Shown piece by piece: positions 1 to 10,246 of a stretch of 64,000 bases of DNA. The translations under genes were made by a program, and so were the position numbers. Below the pieces are notes generated by a model. That model searched no databases. It was not told where the DNA came from and saw nothing but the letters and a program-made list of their open reading frames with translations. The stretch lies in NCBI RefSeq assembly GCF_900635455.1, contig NZ_LR134116.1:62001-126000 (forward strand). Reading direction: 5' to 3'. The DNA is from Yersinia intermedia (GTDB lineage Bacteria > Pseudomonadota > Gammaproteobacteria > Enterobacterales > Enterobacteriaceae). How positions within the stretch are numbered: the first letter of the stretch is position 1; each line of letters begins with the position of its first letter.

Positions 1-739
1 CAACAGCCTGGAAAGATTCTGCGCGCCCGGTACCACAGTTGAAAATGCCGGAAACATTGTTTTGCCAGAACCACAGGTTAACGTCAGCCACATCACCCAC
101 ATAGATGAAATCGCGTTTGAAGTTTTCACTGCCGGAGAAGAGTTTAGGATTCTCACCTGCGTTGATCTGGTTATTCAAGTGGAAGGCAACGCTTGCCATG
201 CTACCTTTGTGGCCTTCACGTGGACCATAAACGTTGAAATAACGGAAACCACAAATCTGCGAATCAGCTTGCGGCAGAATCTCGCGCACATACTGATCAA
301 ACAAGAATTTGGAATAACCATAAACGTTGAGTGGTTGTTCGTACTGGCGATCTTCGATGAAATTATCGGTACGCCCGCCATACGTGGCAGCAGAAGAGGC
401 ATATAAGAACGGAATGCCGCGATCCAGACAGAAGTGCAGGATATCTTTAGAGTATTGATAGTTGTTATCCATCATGTACTTGCCATCCCACTCGGTGGTG
501 GAAGAACAGGCACCCTCGTGGAAAATGGCTTCGATCTCACCCATATCATCACCGGCAACAATGCTGGCAACAAAATCTTCTTTATCCATGTAATCAGCGA
601 TATCCAGATCAACCAAATTGACGAATTTAGTGCCGTCTTTCAGGTTATCAACAACCAGAATATCTTTATAACCGATATTATTCAGTGCCTTAACGATGTT
701 GCTGCCAATGAAACCGGCGCCGCCAGTGACGATAATCAT
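1..739 (-). CDS. hldD: ADP-L-glycero-D-manno-heptose 6-epimerase, 3' end outside window
   Basis: This cytoplasmic NAD(P)-dependent epimerase makes ADP-L-glycero-D-manno-heptose for the lipopolysaccharide inner core. The minus strand opens at the ATG at 739 with [14 protein letters not shown], the Rossmann GxxGxxG loop of extended short-chain dehydrogenases. The YxxxK catalytic pair follows (YGYSK, near residue 140), then [11 protein letters not shown], a typical sugar-epimerase segment. About 246 codons are present. The family is about 310 residues, so the C-terminus lies beyond position 1. An AAGGTGAA ribosome site precedes the ATG. The gene is divergent from kbl. Confidence 0.95.
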   Translation of the reverse strand, partial: MIIVTGGAGFIGSNIVKALNNIGYKDILVVDNLKDGTKFVNLVDLDIADYMDKEDFVASIVAGDDMGEIEAIFHEGACSSTTEWDGKYMMDNNYQYSKDILHFCLDRGIPFLYASSAATYGGRTDNFIEDRQYEQPLNVYGYSKFLFDQYVREILPQADSQICGFRYFNVYGPREGHKGSMASVAFHLNNQINAGENPKLFSGSENFKRDFIYVGDVADVNLWFWQNNVSGIFNCGTGRAESFQAV

Positions 740-983
740 CAGGTTCACCCTTGCTAATCTTCTTGGTCGGGCACAATGCCCCACACTCTAGTTGGCGTTA
801 TCATAACATTTCATAGGATAGCGCACAGCCGCAAGGGGCTTAATCTCACGGTTTCTATGCGGCTTTAGGATTGTTCGCCGTGATATGTGCTGCATTTTTT
901 ATAATATAAGACAAGGTTCCTCGTCAGCTCGCTCACTAATCAGTAAAATGTACTGTGAAATTGCCCATCCTGGAGATAACTGA

Positions 984-2195
984 ATGTCCCTGCCATTTAA
1001 TCGACACCCTTTTTATCAGCAATTAGAAGAACAACTCATAACTACCCGTGCTGAAGGGTTGTATAAAAACGAGCGCATTATCACCTCCGCCCAGCAAGCA
1101 GATATTGCTGTAGCTGATGGAAGCCACGTAATTAATTTCTGCGCCAATAACTATTTGGGCTTGGCCAACCATCCAAGGCTTATCGCAGCCGCTAAGCAAG
1201 GCATGGATACTCATGGCTTTGGTATGGCGTCGGTTCGTTTTATTTGTGGTACGCAAGACACGCATAAAGAGCTGGAGCAGAAGCTGGCCAGTTTCCTCGG
1301 TATGGAAGATGCCATTCTTTACTCTTCTTGCTTTGATGCTAACGGCGGTCTGTTTGAAACCCTGCTCGGGCCAGAAGATGCCATTATTTCTGATGCGCTG
1401 AATCATGCCTCGATCATTGATGGTGTACGGTTATGTAAAGCCAAGCGCTACCGTTATGCCAATAACGATATGAGCGAACTGGAAGTCCAACTCAAACAAG
1501 CCAAAGCAGATGGCGCGCGTCATATTATGATTGCCACTGACGGCGTGTTCTCAATGGATGGTGTCATTGCCAACCTGAAAGGTGTTTGCGATCTGGCTGA
1601 TGAGTATCAGGCATTAGTGATGGTCGATGACTCCCATGCCGTGGGCTTTGTGGGTGCTAATGGCCGTGGTACTCATGAATACTGCGAAGTAATGGATCGC
1701 GTTGATATTATCACCGGTACTTTGGGTAAAGCACTGGGTGGGGCGTCAGGCGGCTATACCGCGGGTCGTAAAGAAGTGGTTGAGTGGTTGCGCCAGCGTT
1801 CACGGCCTTATTTGTTCTCAAACTCGCTGGCTCCGGCAATCGTTGCCGCCTCAATTGAAGTGTTATCGCTCCTGGAAGACGGTGCTGAACTGCGTGACCA
1901 TTTATGGGCGAACGCGCGTTTATTCCGCGAGAAAATGAGTGCCGCCGGATTCACATTGGCTGGCGCTGATCATGCAATTATTCCGGTCATGCTGGGTGAA
2001 GCCAAGCTGGCACAGGAGTTTGCCAATGCCTTGCTGAAAGAAGGTATTTACGTCACCGGCTTCTTCTATCCGGTGGTGCCAAAAGGTCAGGCTCGTATTC
2101 GTACCCAAATGTCGGCTGATCATACGACAGAGCAAGTCGAGCGGGCTATTGAAGCCTTTGTGCGTATTGGCAAACAACTTAACGTTATTGCGTAA
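984..2195 (+). CDS. kbl: 2-amino-3-ketobutyrate coenzyme A ligase
   Basis: This PLP enzyme cleaves 2-amino-3-ketobutyrate with CoA to glycine and acetyl-CoA. It is the second step of threonine degradation via threonine dehydrogenase. The 403-residue product has the alpha-oxoamine synthase fold. The PLP lysine is K249 in [10 protein letters not shown], and DDSHAVGF (215-222) and the [11 protein letters not shown] segment (137-147) are conserved. The start has GGAGATAAC just upstream. It lies 9 nt before tdh, so the two form the usual kbl-tdh operon. The 244-bp gap to the divergent hldD carries a TATAAT at 900-905 that could serve as the -10 box, but I found no convincing -35. Confidence 0.96.
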   Translation: MSLPFNRHPFYQQLEEQLITTRAEGLYKNERIITSAQQADIAVADGSHVINFCANNYLGLANHPRLIAAAKQGMDTHGFGMASVRFICGTQDTHKELEQKLASFLGMEDAILYSSCFDANGGLFETLLGPEDAIISDALNHASIIDGVRLCKAKRYRYANNDMSELEVQLKQAKADGARHIMIATDGVFSMDGVIANLKGVCDLADEYQALVMVDDSHAVGFVGANGRGTHEYCEVMDRVDIITGTLGKALGGASGGYTAGRKEVVEWLRQRSRPYLFSNSLAPAIVAASIEVLSLLEDGAELRDHLWANARLFREKMSAAGFTLAGADHAIIPVMLGEAKLAQEFANALLKEGIYVTGFFYPVVPKGQARIRTQMSADHTTEQVERAIEAFVRIGKQLNVIA

Positions 2196-2204
2196 GGAAT
2201 GTTC

Positions 2205-3230
2205 ATGAAAGCATTGTCTAAACTGAAGGCCGAAGAAGGTATCTGGATGACCGATGTGCCACCACCAGAGTTGGGGCACAACGATATCATGATCAAAATT
2301 CGCAAAACCGCTATCTGTGGTACCGATGTGCATATTTATAATTGGGATGAATGGTCGCAAAAAACGATCCCCGTCCCAATGGTGGTCGGCCACGAATATG
2401 TTGGTGAAGTTGTCGCCATTGGTCAGGAAGTGAAAGGCTTTAGTATTGGTGATCGGGTGTCTGGCGAGGGGCATATTACCTGCGGTCATTGCCGTAACTG
2501 CCGCGGTGGTCGCACTCATCTGTGCCGTAATACTGTGGGGGTTGGGGTCAACCGCCCTGGTTCTTTCGCCGAGTATTTGGTCATTCCTGCCTTCAATGCG
2601 TTCAAAATTCCAGACAATATTTCTGATGAGTTAGCCGCTATTTTTGACCCCTTCGGCAATGCGGTGCATACCGCGTTATCCTTTGATTTAGTGGGTGAAG
2701 ATGTCCTGGTTTCCGGTGCTGGCCCGATTGGTATCATGGCTGCTGCCGTGTGTAAGCATGTAGGCGCTCGCCATGTTGTAATCACTGATGTGAATGAATA
2801 TCGCCTGGATCTGGCGCGTAAAATGGGTGTAACCCGTGCCGTTAACGTTAGTAAAGAGAATCTGACGGATGTAATGGCTGAACTGGGCATGACTGAAGGG
2901 TTTGATGTGGGTCTGGAAATGTCAGGTGCGCCACCGGCGTTCCGTTCATTACTTAACTCCATGAATCATGGTGGGCGTATTGCAATGCTGGGGATACCTC
3001 CCTCTGATATGTCAATCGACTGGAATCAGGTGATCTTCAAAGGGCTGTTTATCAAAGGGATATATGGCCGTGAAATGTTTGAAACCTGGTACAAAATGGC
3101 AGCACTCATTCAATCTGGTCTGGATTTAACCCCGATCATCACTCATCGCTTCTCTATTGATGAGTTCCAGCAAGGGTTTGATGCGATGCGTTCGGGTAAG
3201 TCGGGTAAGGTGGTTTTAAGCTGGGACTAA
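2205..3230 (+). CDS. tdh: L-threonine 3-dehydrogenase
   Basis: This zinc-dependent medium-chain dehydrogenase oxidises L-threonine to 2-amino-3-ketobutyrate with NAD. The substrate then passes to Kbl, encoded immediately upstream. The catalytic zinc cysteine is C38 (TAICGTDVH). A structural zinc cluster, CGHCRNC followed by a fourth Cys, lies near residues 92-107, and the GAGPIG nucleotide loop is near 174. An in-frame ATG at 2199 exists, but AAGGA at 2194-2198 is correctly spaced only for the ATG at 2205. That start gives 341 residues, the E. coli length. It is followed by an ERIC element and then a terminator. Confidence 0.96.
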   Translation: MKALSKLKAEEGIWMTDVPPPELGHNDIMIKIRKTAICGTDVHIYNWDEWSQKTIPVPMVVGHEYVGEVVAIGQEVKGFSIGDRVSGEGHITCGHCRNCRGGRTHLCRNTVGVGVNRPGSFAEYLVIPAFNAFKIPDNISDELAAIFDPFGNAVHTALSFDLVGEDVLVSGAGPIGIMAAAVCKHVGARHVVITDVNEYRLDLARKMGVTRAVNVSKENLTDVMAELGMTEGFDVGLEMSGAPPAFRSLLNSMNHGGRIAMLGIPPSDMSIDWNQVIFKGLFIKGIYGREMFETWYKMAALIQSGLDLTPIITHRFSIDEFQQGFDAMRSGKSGKVVLSWD

Positions 3231-3231
3231 A

Positions 3232-3358
3232 ATATTCCCTTCGGCCTTGACGTTGCAGGGGTGTTGGCTGCGCGCACTAACCCGAATCACTTACTTATGT
3301 AAGCTCATCGGGATGAGTTTGCTGGCCGCCTACCTGCACCTCCAATGACTTTGGGAAT
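3232..3358. repeat. ERIC element, full length
   Basis: This 127-bp palindromic element starts with ATTCCCTTCGGCC and ends with GACTTTGGGAAT. It has the conserved centre CGAATCACTTACTTATG followed by the mirrored TAAGCTCATCGGG. Length and centre match the enterobacterial repetitive intergenic consensus. It lies between tdh and its terminator, so it is probably transcribed in the tdh 3' UTR. Confidence 0.9.
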
Positions 3359-3383
3359 TCCCTTCGGCCTTGACGTTGCAGGA
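3356..3383. repeat. Second copy of the ERIC left end
   Basis: Immediately after the full element the left-terminal sequence is repeated (AATTCCCTTCGGCCTTGACG, continuing into TTGCAGG). It shares the terminal GAAT with the first copy. It looks like the stub of a tandem ERIC whose remainder was lost. Confidence 0.75.
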
Positions 3384-3390
3384 TTGAGAG

Positions 3391-3424
3391 CGGGGCAGTC
3401 AGATGATGATTGCCCCGTTTTATT
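3391..3424 (+). terminator. Rho-independent terminator of kbl-tdh
   Basis: The stem CGGGGCA / TGCCCCG encloses a 13-nt loop and is followed by TTTTATT. It reads in the kbl-tdh direction and touches the end of the convergent yibQ. Confidence 0.75.
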
Positions 3425-4454
3425 AAGGTTTATCCGCTTTAGGCTTATCGCCGTCTTGGCTATTTGTTTTTGGTTTATCCACCGGAATAACTGGCGCTAC
3501 TGGCGGGAAGTATTGCTGCCAATGCCGCTGAACAAAAATCACCGCAGGGCTTTGCATCAAGCTCTCACCTATGATGCTAAACATCCTGTCTGCGTAGATT
3601 TTCTCTGCTACATAGCTCTCTTTCGCTTTGCATTGCTTGATAGCTTTCAGGCGCTCGCCTTGGGTTGAACTAGGTAGTTTTGTTTTACCCGATAACATAC
3701 CGCCACTGTTGTTTTGCGTATTGTTTTGTATTGGCTCATTGAGCAGTGCACTCGGCCGGACTAATACGATATCAGCAGGTAACTGAGGCAACATTTGTTG
3801 CAGTACTTTAATGGTGGCCGGATGGGGGTGCCCAATAGCAATAGCTGAACCATTACGGCGGGCCAATTCTACCGCACGGTTAAACTGTTGGCGGATCGCC
3901 GCTTCATTTTGTGAGTCATCCAAAAAGACTTTGCGCTTAATGACTTTAACATGAGTCCCCTCTGCGGCCCGGCCCGCCTGACTATTACCGATGGTCACGC
4001 TATCGAGGAAATAGAGCTGATAGTGGTCCAGCTCCTGCATCACTTTCTGCATGCCGGAGAAACTGGAGGTCATCGCGCTGCCCATATGGTTATTCATGCC
4101 CTTGGCATAGGGGACATTATTCACCGCCTGGCGCATGATGCGCTGGATCTCTTCGCTGCTCATTGATGGCTGTAATGTATCGCGCTCCAGCGGTTGTTTG
4201 CTTAGGGGAGCCATCGGCAAATGAATCAGAATTTCACGCCCTTGATTATGGGCTTTGATAGCCATCTCTCTGGCATAAGGCGCATTCGGCAGGATAGCCA
4301 CTGAAATAGGCAATGGCATCTGTAAAATCTTGTTTTCGTTCTGGGGGCGATAACCAAAGTCATCAATCACAATAGAAAGTTTGCCCGCCTGTGCGGCGTT
4401 AGCGATGAGTAGGGCGCTTACAATGATAAATCGGCGTGTGTTGAAATAGTGCAA
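3423..4454 (-). CDS. yibQ: Divergent polysaccharide deacetylase family protein YibQ
   Basis: This is a predicted periplasmic protein of the divergent polysaccharide deacetylase family. Its substrate is unknown to me. A signal peptide ending NAAQAG is followed by the family hallmark KLSIVIDDFGYR. Further conserved blocks are HLPMAPLSKQP, NNHMGSAMT, LYFLDSVT and IAIGHPHPAT. I chose the TTG start at 4454 because AGGGAA lies 6 nt upstream and it yields a compact signal peptide. An upstream in-frame TTG at 4493 has no ribosome site and overlaps envC. The C-terminal tail is charged and low-complexity (KPKTNSQDGDKPKADKP). It follows envC after a 23-nt gap, so the two are co-transcribed. Confidence 0.88.
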   Translation of the reverse strand: MHYFNTRRFIIVSALLIANAAQAGKLSIVIDDFGYRPQNENKILQMPLPISVAILPNAPYAREMAIKAHNQGREILIHLPMAPLSKQPLERDTLQPSMSSEEIQRIMRQAVNNVPYAKGMNNHMGSAMTSSFSGMQKVMQELDHYQLYFLDSVTIGNSQAGRAAEGTHVKVIKRKVFLDDSQNEAAIRQQFNRAVELARRNGSAIAIGHPHPATIKVLQQMLPQLPADIVLVRPSALLNEPIQNNTQNNSGGMLSGKTKLPSSTQGERLKAIKQCKAKESYVAEKIYADRMFSIIGESLMQSPAVIFVQRHWQQYFPPVAPVIPVDKPKTNSQDGDKPKADKP

Positions 4455-4477
4455 TACAAGTTCCCTAACGTTGTTCG

Positions 4478-5848
4478 CTATCGTCCTAACCAAGGTTGTG
4501 GGTTAACTGCTTGTCCTTGACGGCGGATTTCGAAATAGAGTGATGGTTCACCCTGGCCGCCACTGGTACCCACAAGGGCGATCGGTTGGCCAGCTTTCAC
4601 CTGAGCACCCACATTGACCAGTGCACTCTGGTTGTAGCCATACAAACTCATATCCCCTTTACCATGTTCGATAACCACGACCAAACCATAGCCTTGCAGC
4701 CAGTCAGCCAGTAAGACACGGCCATCGGCGATCGCTTTCACTTCACTGCCTTCTGGTGCGGAGATAACCATGCCTTTCCAGCGTAGTTCACCTTGTAAAG
4801 CTTCACCGAAACGGTGAGTGACATTACCACGGACCGGCCAGACAGCTTGCCCATCTGGGCGACCAAGGCCACCAGTGCGCGCCATTAATGAGCGCTCACT
4901 TTCACTTGGCTTATAGCTGGAACCGGTTTTCTTGGCTTGTTGTTCTTTAACTTTTATCTGTTCGCGTACCCGAGCGGCTTCTTTGGCCTCTCGTTCGGCG
5001 CGAGCTTTCGCTTCTCGTTCTGCTTTGGCAATTTGATCACGTAAGCGGGTTTCGTTCAGTTTTAACTCAGCCAGGCCTTGCTGATCTTTTTCCAGTGAGG
5101 CTTCCAGCGAGGTCAGGGTTTTCTTGCGGGCGGTACGCGCTTGTTCCAGTTTTTGCTGCTGAGTTTTCTGCTCATTCAATACAGTTTTTTGCTGGTTTTG
5201 CTTTTGCTCCAGCGTTTGTTTCTCGGCAGAGAGATGGGTACGAGTCTGTTTCAGCTCTTCAATGGATTGCTGCCGTGCTTCATTGAGGTAACTGAAATAA
5301 GCCAGAATACGCTCACTGCGCTGGCTCTCTTCGCCACTCAAAATAAGCTGTAAACCACTGTGCTGGCCTTGTTTAAAGGCGGCATCAAGTTGTTTAGACA
5401 GAATATTTTGTTGCTGGGATTGTTTGCTCTCGAGTTTCTCAATTGAGGAGGTGAGACGGGAAATTTCTTGGTCCAACTCAGTCAGGGTACCTTGGGTGTC
5501 ACGCAGGCTGCGGCTGGCCTGAGCAATGGTATTTTCCTGTTGCTTCAACTGATCCAGCAATGAACTGCGTTGCTGCTTTTGTTGCTGAACACTTTTTTCT
5601 TTTTCGGCAATATCCTGCTGAATGGTCTTCAACTGGTCTTTGCTCTGTGCGGTTTTTGCTGTAGCGGGGGCATCTGCTGCCGTGCCGGATAATGGCAATA
5701 GCAATACGCCAGCGCAAAAAACGCTGGCGTACAGTGCTGACCACGGGCGACGCACCAACTGACCTGACAGCCGAGAAACTGTATCTCGGCTGGTGGTGAT
5801 GGCCTCTTCCGTAACCATTAATTTTGCAAATGACGCTTTTTCCTTCAT
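4478..5848 (-). CDS. envC: Murein hydrolase activator EnvC
   Basis: EnvC is a periplasmic activator of the amidases AmiA and AmiB at the division septum, recruited by FtsEX. The 456-residue product has a hydrophobic signal or anchor segment at about 38-56, a long Gln/Lys/Glu-rich coiled coil (about 65-290) and a C-terminal LytM/M23 domain (about 340-450). The LytM zinc ligands are degenerate: RWKGMVI stands where H-x-x-x-D is expected, and YGYNQ stands where the second His is expected. That is normal for EnvC, which regulates rather than cuts. It is longer than the 419-residue E. coli protein at the N-terminus. A later ATG at 5818 is possible. It starts 9 nt after gpmI ends. Confidence 0.94.
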   Translation of the reverse strand: MKEKASFAKLMVTEEAITTSRDTVSRLSGQLVRRPWSALYASVFCAGVLLLPLSGTAADAPATAKTAQSKDQLKTIQQDIAEKEKSVQQQKQQRSSLLDQLKQQENTIAQASRSLRDTQGTLTELDQEISRLTSSIEKLESKQSQQQNILSKQLDAAFKQGQHSGLQLILSGEESQRSERILAYFSYLNEARQQSIEELKQTRTHLSAEKQTLEQKQNQQKTVLNEQKTQQQKLEQARTARKKTLTSLEASLEKDQQGLAELKLNETRLRDQIAKAEREAKARAEREAKEAARVREQIKVKEQQAKKTGSSYKPSESERSLMARTGGLGRPDGQAVWPVRGNVTHRFGEALQGELRWKGMVISAPEGSEVKAIADGRVLLADWLQGYGLVVVIEHGKGDMSLYGYNQSALVNVGAQVKAGQPIALVGTSGGQGEPSLYFEIRRQGQAVNPQPWLGR

Positions 5849-5857
5849 AACGAAGGA

Positions 5858-7405
5858 TTATTCCACGATGAACAGCGGCTTACCAGTCATCTCTTGCGGG
5901 ATTTCCATTTCCATCAGTGACAGCATGGTTGGCGCGATATCTGAAAGTTTGCCGCCTTCAACCGCTTTAACCCCTTTATTGCCGACATAAATCAATGGTA
6001 CAGGCAGGCTGGTATGGGCTGTATGGGCCTGACCGGTTGCCGGGTCGCGCATCTGCTCAGCGTTGCCGTGGTCGGCGGTGATAAGCAATTGTCCATCGGC
6101 GGCTTTTACGGCAGCAACCACTTGTTCAATACAATTATCCAGTGTTTCTACTGCTTTCACGGCAGCATCGTAATCACCGGTATGACCAACCATATCGCCG
6201 TTCGGATAGTTACAAATTATCACATCATATTTGCCACTGCCGATAGCGCCGACCAATTTCTCAGTCAGTTCTGCTGAACTCATTTCCGGTTGCAGGTCAT
6301 AAGTGGCCACTTTCGGTGAGTTGATCAGGATACGGTCTTCGCCTTTAAATGGTTCTTCAACGCCGCCGTTATAGAAGAAAGTGACGTGAGCATACTTTTC
6401 AGTTTCGGAAATGCGTAACTGTGTTTTGTCATGCTTCATCAGCCACTCACCGAAGGTATTCTGTAGTGATGCTGGTGGGTAAGCGCAGGCCACTTTAATA
6501 TCCGCTGCATATTCAGTCAGCATGACGAAATCGCCGAAGTTAACCACTTTATCCCGTTTGAAACCGTCAAAATCGGCGTTAACAAAGGTACGGGTGATTT
6601 GACGTGCGCGGTCAGCACGGAAGTTCATGAAGATCAGCGCGTCGCCATCGTTCATAGCTGCATCGGCTTCACCCGCTGCTTGAATCACGGTTGGTCTGAC
6701 AAATTCATCGTTTTCATCACGGGCATAGGCTGCTTGCAGACCTGCGACGGCGTTATCAACGGTAAACTCGCCTTTTGCCTGAGTCAGCAAATCGTAGGCC
6801 AGTTGTACGCGATCCCAGCGGTTATCGCGGTCCATCGCATAGTAACGACCAATAATAGAAGCGATGCGGCCTTTGCCCAGTGCGGCAAATTTATCAGTGA
6901 ATCGTTTCAGTGAAGACTCAGCACTGCGCGGCGGGGTGTCACGTCCATCGAGGAATGCGTGCAGATAAATCGCTGTCGCACCGCGTTTGGCGGCCAGTTC
7001 AACCATGGCCAGAATGTGGTCTTCGTGGCTGTGCACGCCACCGGCAGATAACAGACCCATAATGTGGACCGCTTTACCTGCTTTAACCGCTTTATCAATC
7101 GCTGCTGTTAGGGTTGAGTTAGTGAAGAAGTCGCCGTCTTTGATCTCTTTGTCGAGGCGGGTCAAGTCCTGATAGACAATGCGACCGGCACCCAGGTTGA
7201 CGTGGCCCACTTCAGAGTTACCCATTTGCCCGTCAGGCAGGCCAACATCCAGACCGGAAGCGGCGATTAAAGTATGAGGCTGTTGCTGCCATAAACGGTC
7301 CATAACCGGCGTTTTAGCATTCAGAATGGCATTATCCTGCTGTTCTTCGCGGTGACCGTAGCCATCAAGAATAGTCAGTACCAGTGGTTTTTTAGTGCTC
7401 GACAT
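5858..7405 (-). CDS. gpmI: 2,3-bisphosphoglycerate-independent phosphoglycerate mutase
   Basis: This cytosolic Mn-dependent enzyme interconverts 3- and 2-phosphoglycerate in glycolysis. The 515-residue product belongs to the alkaline-phosphatase superfamily. Metal aspartate D14 lies in LDGYG and the phosphoserine S64 in [17 protein letters not shown] and the C-terminal ADHGNAEQM metal site are also present. It heads the yibQ-direction cluster gpmI-envC-yibQ, and the AAGAGG ribosome site is upstream of the ATG. Confidence 0.97.
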   Translation of the reverse strand: MSSTKKPLVLTILDGYGHREEQQDNAILNAKTPVMDRLWQQQPHTLIAASGLDVGLPDGQMGNSEVGHVNLGAGRIVYQDLTRLDKEIKDGDFFTNSTLTAAIDKAVKAGKAVHIMGLLSAGGVHSHEDHILAMVELAAKRGATAIYLHAFLDGRDTPPRSAESSLKRFTDKFAALGKGRIASIIGRYYAMDRDNRWDRVQLAYDLLTQAKGEFTVDNAVAGLQAAYARDENDEFVRPTVIQAAGEADAAMNDGDALIFMNFRADRARQITRTFVNADFDGFKRDKVVNFGDFVMLTEYAADIKVACAYPPASLQNTFGEWLMKHDKTQLRISETEKYAHVTFFYNGGVEEPFKGEDRILINSPKVATYDLQPEMSSAELTEKLVGAIGSGKYDVIICNYPNGDMVGHTGDYDAAVKAVETLDNCIEQVVAAVKAADGQLLITADHGNAEQMRDPATGQAHTAHTSLPVPLIYVGNKGVKAVEGGKLSDIAPTMLSLMEMEIPQEMTGKPLFIVE

Positions 7406-7735
7406 TGCATAACCTCTTTCTTATAAGTCCAAGTGTCAAATAGCGGTGAACATCAAACGATGTGCGCGGCTATGTACACTCGGCTATTTATATTAACGTA
7501 TTTACACCGCCAGAACGAAGGCGGTAATTTACTACAAAACCGGTTAAAAATAGCCCAAAGAGATCAACATTGGCGTGGGGTTTTGCGTAATTGTCATCAT
7601 TTAGACGACAAAACTTTCCGAAATGGCTCGCAGTTTCTGCAATAGCACTTGCATATTGGCTGTATTTGCCGCAACGCGCAGGTATACTCTGTGACCTTGA
7701 ATATTATCCCCTAACTAACGGGAGTTTTTACCCCC
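7406..7735. other. gpmI-yibN divergent intergenic region
   Basis: This 330-bp gap must hold the promoters of gpmI and yibN. I see a short inverted repeat ACCGCC / GGCGGT at about 7507-7526 and a TATACT at 7683-7688 that could be the yibN -10. No convincing -35, operator or small gene is visible. Confidence 0.4.
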
Positions 7736-8170
7736 ATGTTGCAAGAAATTATGCAATTCATTAGCCAGCATCCGGTTTTGAGTCTGGCCTGGGTGGCGTT
7801 GTTCGTCGCCGTAATTTTCACCAGCTTTAAGACCTCTCTCTCTAAAGTGAAAGAGATCACCCGTGGTGAAGCGACGCGTCTGATTAACAAAGAAGATGCG
7901 GTTGTGGTTGATATCCGCACACGTGATGATTATCGCAAAGGCCATATCGCCAGTTCTATTAATTTGCTGCCAAGCGACATTAAAAACGGTAATTTGGCTG
8001 AATTGGAAAAACACAAAGCACAACCTATCATTGTGGTTTGTGCTACTGGTACAACCTCTCGTGCTTCGGCTGAACTGCTGAACAAAGCGGGCTTTGAACG
8101 CGTATTTACCTTGAAAGAAGGTATCTCCGGCTGGAGTGGCGAGAATCTACCACTGGCGCGCGGCAAGTAA
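7736..8170 (+). CDS. yibN: Rhodanese-like membrane protein YibN
   Basis: This is an inner-membrane-anchored rhodanese-domain protein, probably handling sulfur or redox chemistry. Its exact role is not settled. The 144-residue product has one N-terminal membrane segment (about 15-30) and a rhodanese domain with [16 protein letters not shown] (about 56-71). The active-site loop [10 protein letters not shown] contains C102, so the canonical cysteine position is occupied. GGGAG lies about 12 nt before the ATG. It is the first gene of the yibN-grxC-secB-gpsA-cysE cluster. Confidence 0.93.
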   Translation: MLQEIMQFISQHPVLSLAWVALFVAVIFTSFKTSLSKVKEITRGEATRLINKEDAVVVDIRTRDDYRKGHIASSINLLPSDIKNGNLAELEKHKAQPIIVVCATGTTSRASAELLNKAGFERVFTLKEGISGWSGENLPLARGK

Positions 8171-8272
8171 TCATATTGCCTGCGTTTTAGTGATATGAGT
8201 ATTGAGCTGTACCCGTATTTGTTATAAAAATTCGCTATATCAATAAATTATAATGTTAACTGAGGTGTATCC

Positions 8273-8521
8273 ATGGCGAAAATTGAGATTTATACCAAAG
8301 CAACCTGCCCGTTCTGCCATCGTGCCAAAGCACTGCTGAACAACAAAGGTGCTGCTTTCCATGAAATCGCAATTGACAGTGATCCGGCCAAACGCGAAGA
8401 GATGATTGCTCGCAGCGGGCGGACGACCGTGCCTCAGGTATTTATTGATGGGCAGCATATCGGTGGCTGTGATGATTTACACGCCCTGGATGCGCGCGGT
8501 GGGCTTGATCCGCTGCTTTAA
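8273..8521 (+). CDS. grxC: Glutaredoxin 3
   Basis: This 82-residue glutathione-dependent disulfide reductase has the dithiol motif C12-P-F-C15. TVPQVFIDG (the cis-Pro that contacts glutathione) and GGCDDL follow, which together define glutaredoxins. It acts in the cytoplasm. It lies 102 nt after yibN and 89 nt before secB, in the conserved enterobacterial order. GAGGTG precedes the ATG. Confidence 0.96.
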   Translation: MAKIEIYTKATCPFCHRAKALLNNKGAAFHEIAIDSDPAKREEMIARSGRTTVPQVFIDGQHIGGCDDLHALDARGGLDPLL

Positions 8522-8610
8522 CTCGTCAGTGGGTCCCATCAATTTGATGGACAGAGCCCACGGCGGCAGTGCTATTTAATACAGACGTCTAACTTAGGGT
8601 ATTTATACAC

Positions 8611-9081
8611 ATGTCCGAACAAAACAACACAGAGATGGCTTTCCAGATCCAGCGTATCTACACTAAAGATATCTCTTTCGAAGCGCCAAATGCCCCGCAG
8701 GTTTTCCAGCAGGATTGGCAACCAGAAGTTAAACTTGATCTTGATACTGCTTCTAGTCAACTGGCTGAAGATGTGTATGAAGTGGTACTGCGAGTGACGG
8801 TAACCGCCTCTTTGGGTGAAGAAACTGCATTCCTGTGCGAAGTTCAACAGGGTGGCATCTTCTCCATCGCGGGTATCGATGGTACCCAGTTGGCGCATTG
8901 CTTAGGTGCGTACTGCCCGAACATTTTGTTCCCGTATGCTCGCGAATGCATCACCAGCCTGGTTTCTCGCGGTACTTTCCCACAGCTTAATTTGGCACCG
9001 GTTAACTTTGATGCCCTGTTCATGAACTATCTGCAACAGCAGGCTGACGGCGAAGGTGCTGAACAACGTCAGGATGCCTGA
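8611..9081 (+). CDS. secB: Protein-export chaperone SecB
   Basis: SecB is a tetrameric cytosolic chaperone that keeps preproteins unfolded and hands them to SecA. The 156-residue sequence is typical along its length: [19 protein letters not shown] at the N-terminus, then [11 protein letters not shown] and [12 protein letters not shown]. Its stop codon overlaps the gpsA start (TGATG), so the two genes are translationally coupled. Confidence 0.97.
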   Translation: MSEQNNTEMAFQIQRIYTKDISFEAPNAPQVFQQDWQPEVKLDLDTASSQLAEDVYEVVLRVTVTASLGEETAFLCEVQQGGIFSIAGIDGTQLAHCLGAYCPNILFPYARECITSLVSRGTFPQLNLAPVNFDALFMNYLQQQADGEGAEQRQDA

Positions 9082-10100
9082 TGAACACCATCAATGCTTC
9101 AATGACTGTAATCGGTGCCGGATCTTACGGCACCGCATTAGCCATTACGCTGGCGCGTAATGGCCATCAAGTCGTGTTATGGGGCCATGACCCTAAGCAT
9201 ATTCAGGTTTTACAACGTGATCGTTGTAACCAAGCTTTCCTACCCGATGTTCCTTTCCCTGATACCTTATTACTGGAAACCGATCTGGCCCGTGCGCTGG
9301 CAGCCAGCCGCGATGTGTTAGTCGTGGTACCTAGCCATGTCTTTGGCGCGGTATTGCATCAGTTGAAACCGCATTTACGCAAGGATGCACGTATCGTCTG
9401 GGCCACCAAAGGGCTTGAGGCCGAAACTGGCCGCTTGCTGGCGGATGTGGCGCGCGAAGTGCTGGGTGAAACTATCCCGCTGGCGGTGGTGTCTGGCCCA
9501 ACCTTTGCTAAAGAGTTGGCCGCAGGGTTACCGACGGCAATTGCGCTGGCATCGACCGATGTGCAATTTAGCGAAGACCTGCAACAGTTATTGCACTGTG
9601 GCAAAAGCTTCCGGGTTTACAGTAATGCTGATTTTATCGGGGTGCAGCTTGGCGGTGCGGTGAAAAACGTGATTGCGATTGGTGCCGGGATGTCCGATGG
9701 CATTGGCTTTGGCGCGAACGCCCGTACTGCACTGATAACCCGTGGTTTGGCCGAAATGACGCGGCTGGGTTCTGCATTAGGTGCCGACCCTTCCACCTTT
9801 ATGGGCATGGCAGGCTTGGGCGATTTGGTGCTAACCTGCACAGATAATCAATCTCGTAACCGCCGGTTTGGTATTATGCTGGGCCAAGGGTTAGGCGTAC
9901 AAGAAGCGCAGGACAAGATTGGTCAGGTGGTTGAAGGTTACCGCAATACCAAAGAAGTTCTGGCATTAGCACAGCGCCATGGTGTTGAAATGCCGATAAC
10001 TGAACAGATCTATCAAGTGCTCTATTGTCACAAAAATGCCCGTGAAGCGGCATTGACCTTATTGGGTCGGACCAAAAAAGATGAGAAAAGCGGCATTTGA
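9081..10100 (+). CDS. gpsA: Glycerol-3-phosphate dehydrogenase [NAD(P)+]
   Basis: GpsA reduces dihydroxyacetone phosphate to sn-glycerol-3-phosphate, the backbone precursor of phospholipids. The 339-residue product has the nucleotide loop GAGSYG (12-17), [15 protein letters not shown], the catalytic-lysine segment [12 protein letters not shown] and the C-terminal block [10 protein letters not shown]. It overlaps secB by one base. cysE follows after 146 nt with no gene or terminator seen between. Confidence 0.97.
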   Translation: MNTINASMTVIGAGSYGTALAITLARNGHQVVLWGHDPKHIQVLQRDRCNQAFLPDVPFPDTLLLETDLARALAASRDVLVVVPSHVFGAVLHQLKPHLRKDARIVWATKGLEAETGRLLADVAREVLGETIPLAVVSGPTFAKELAAGLPTAIALASTDVQFSEDLQQLLHCGKSFRVYSNADFIGVQLGGAVKNVIAIGAGMSDGIGFGANARTALITRGLAEMTRLGSALGADPSTFMGMAGLGDLVLTCTDNQSRNRRFGIMLGQGLGVQEAQDKIGQVVEGYRNTKEVLALAQRHGVEMPITEQIYQVLYCHKNAREAALTLLGRTKKDEKSGI

Positions 10101-10246
10101 TCGGTTAAGCGGGTTTGGCGGAATAAAATAATAACTACATACCTAACATCATTGGTGTTGCCGCTAACATTGCTGTGGCTCCAATGAATAAGGGTATCGT
10201 TGCCTTGGTCGTTCCCTCGGGCAATTTTTATGGGCAGGAGTAGGTA

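Noticed and set aside
62..406. Plus-strand open frame over the start of the window
   Set aside because: It is antisense to hldD, whose minus-strand translation is unmistakable.
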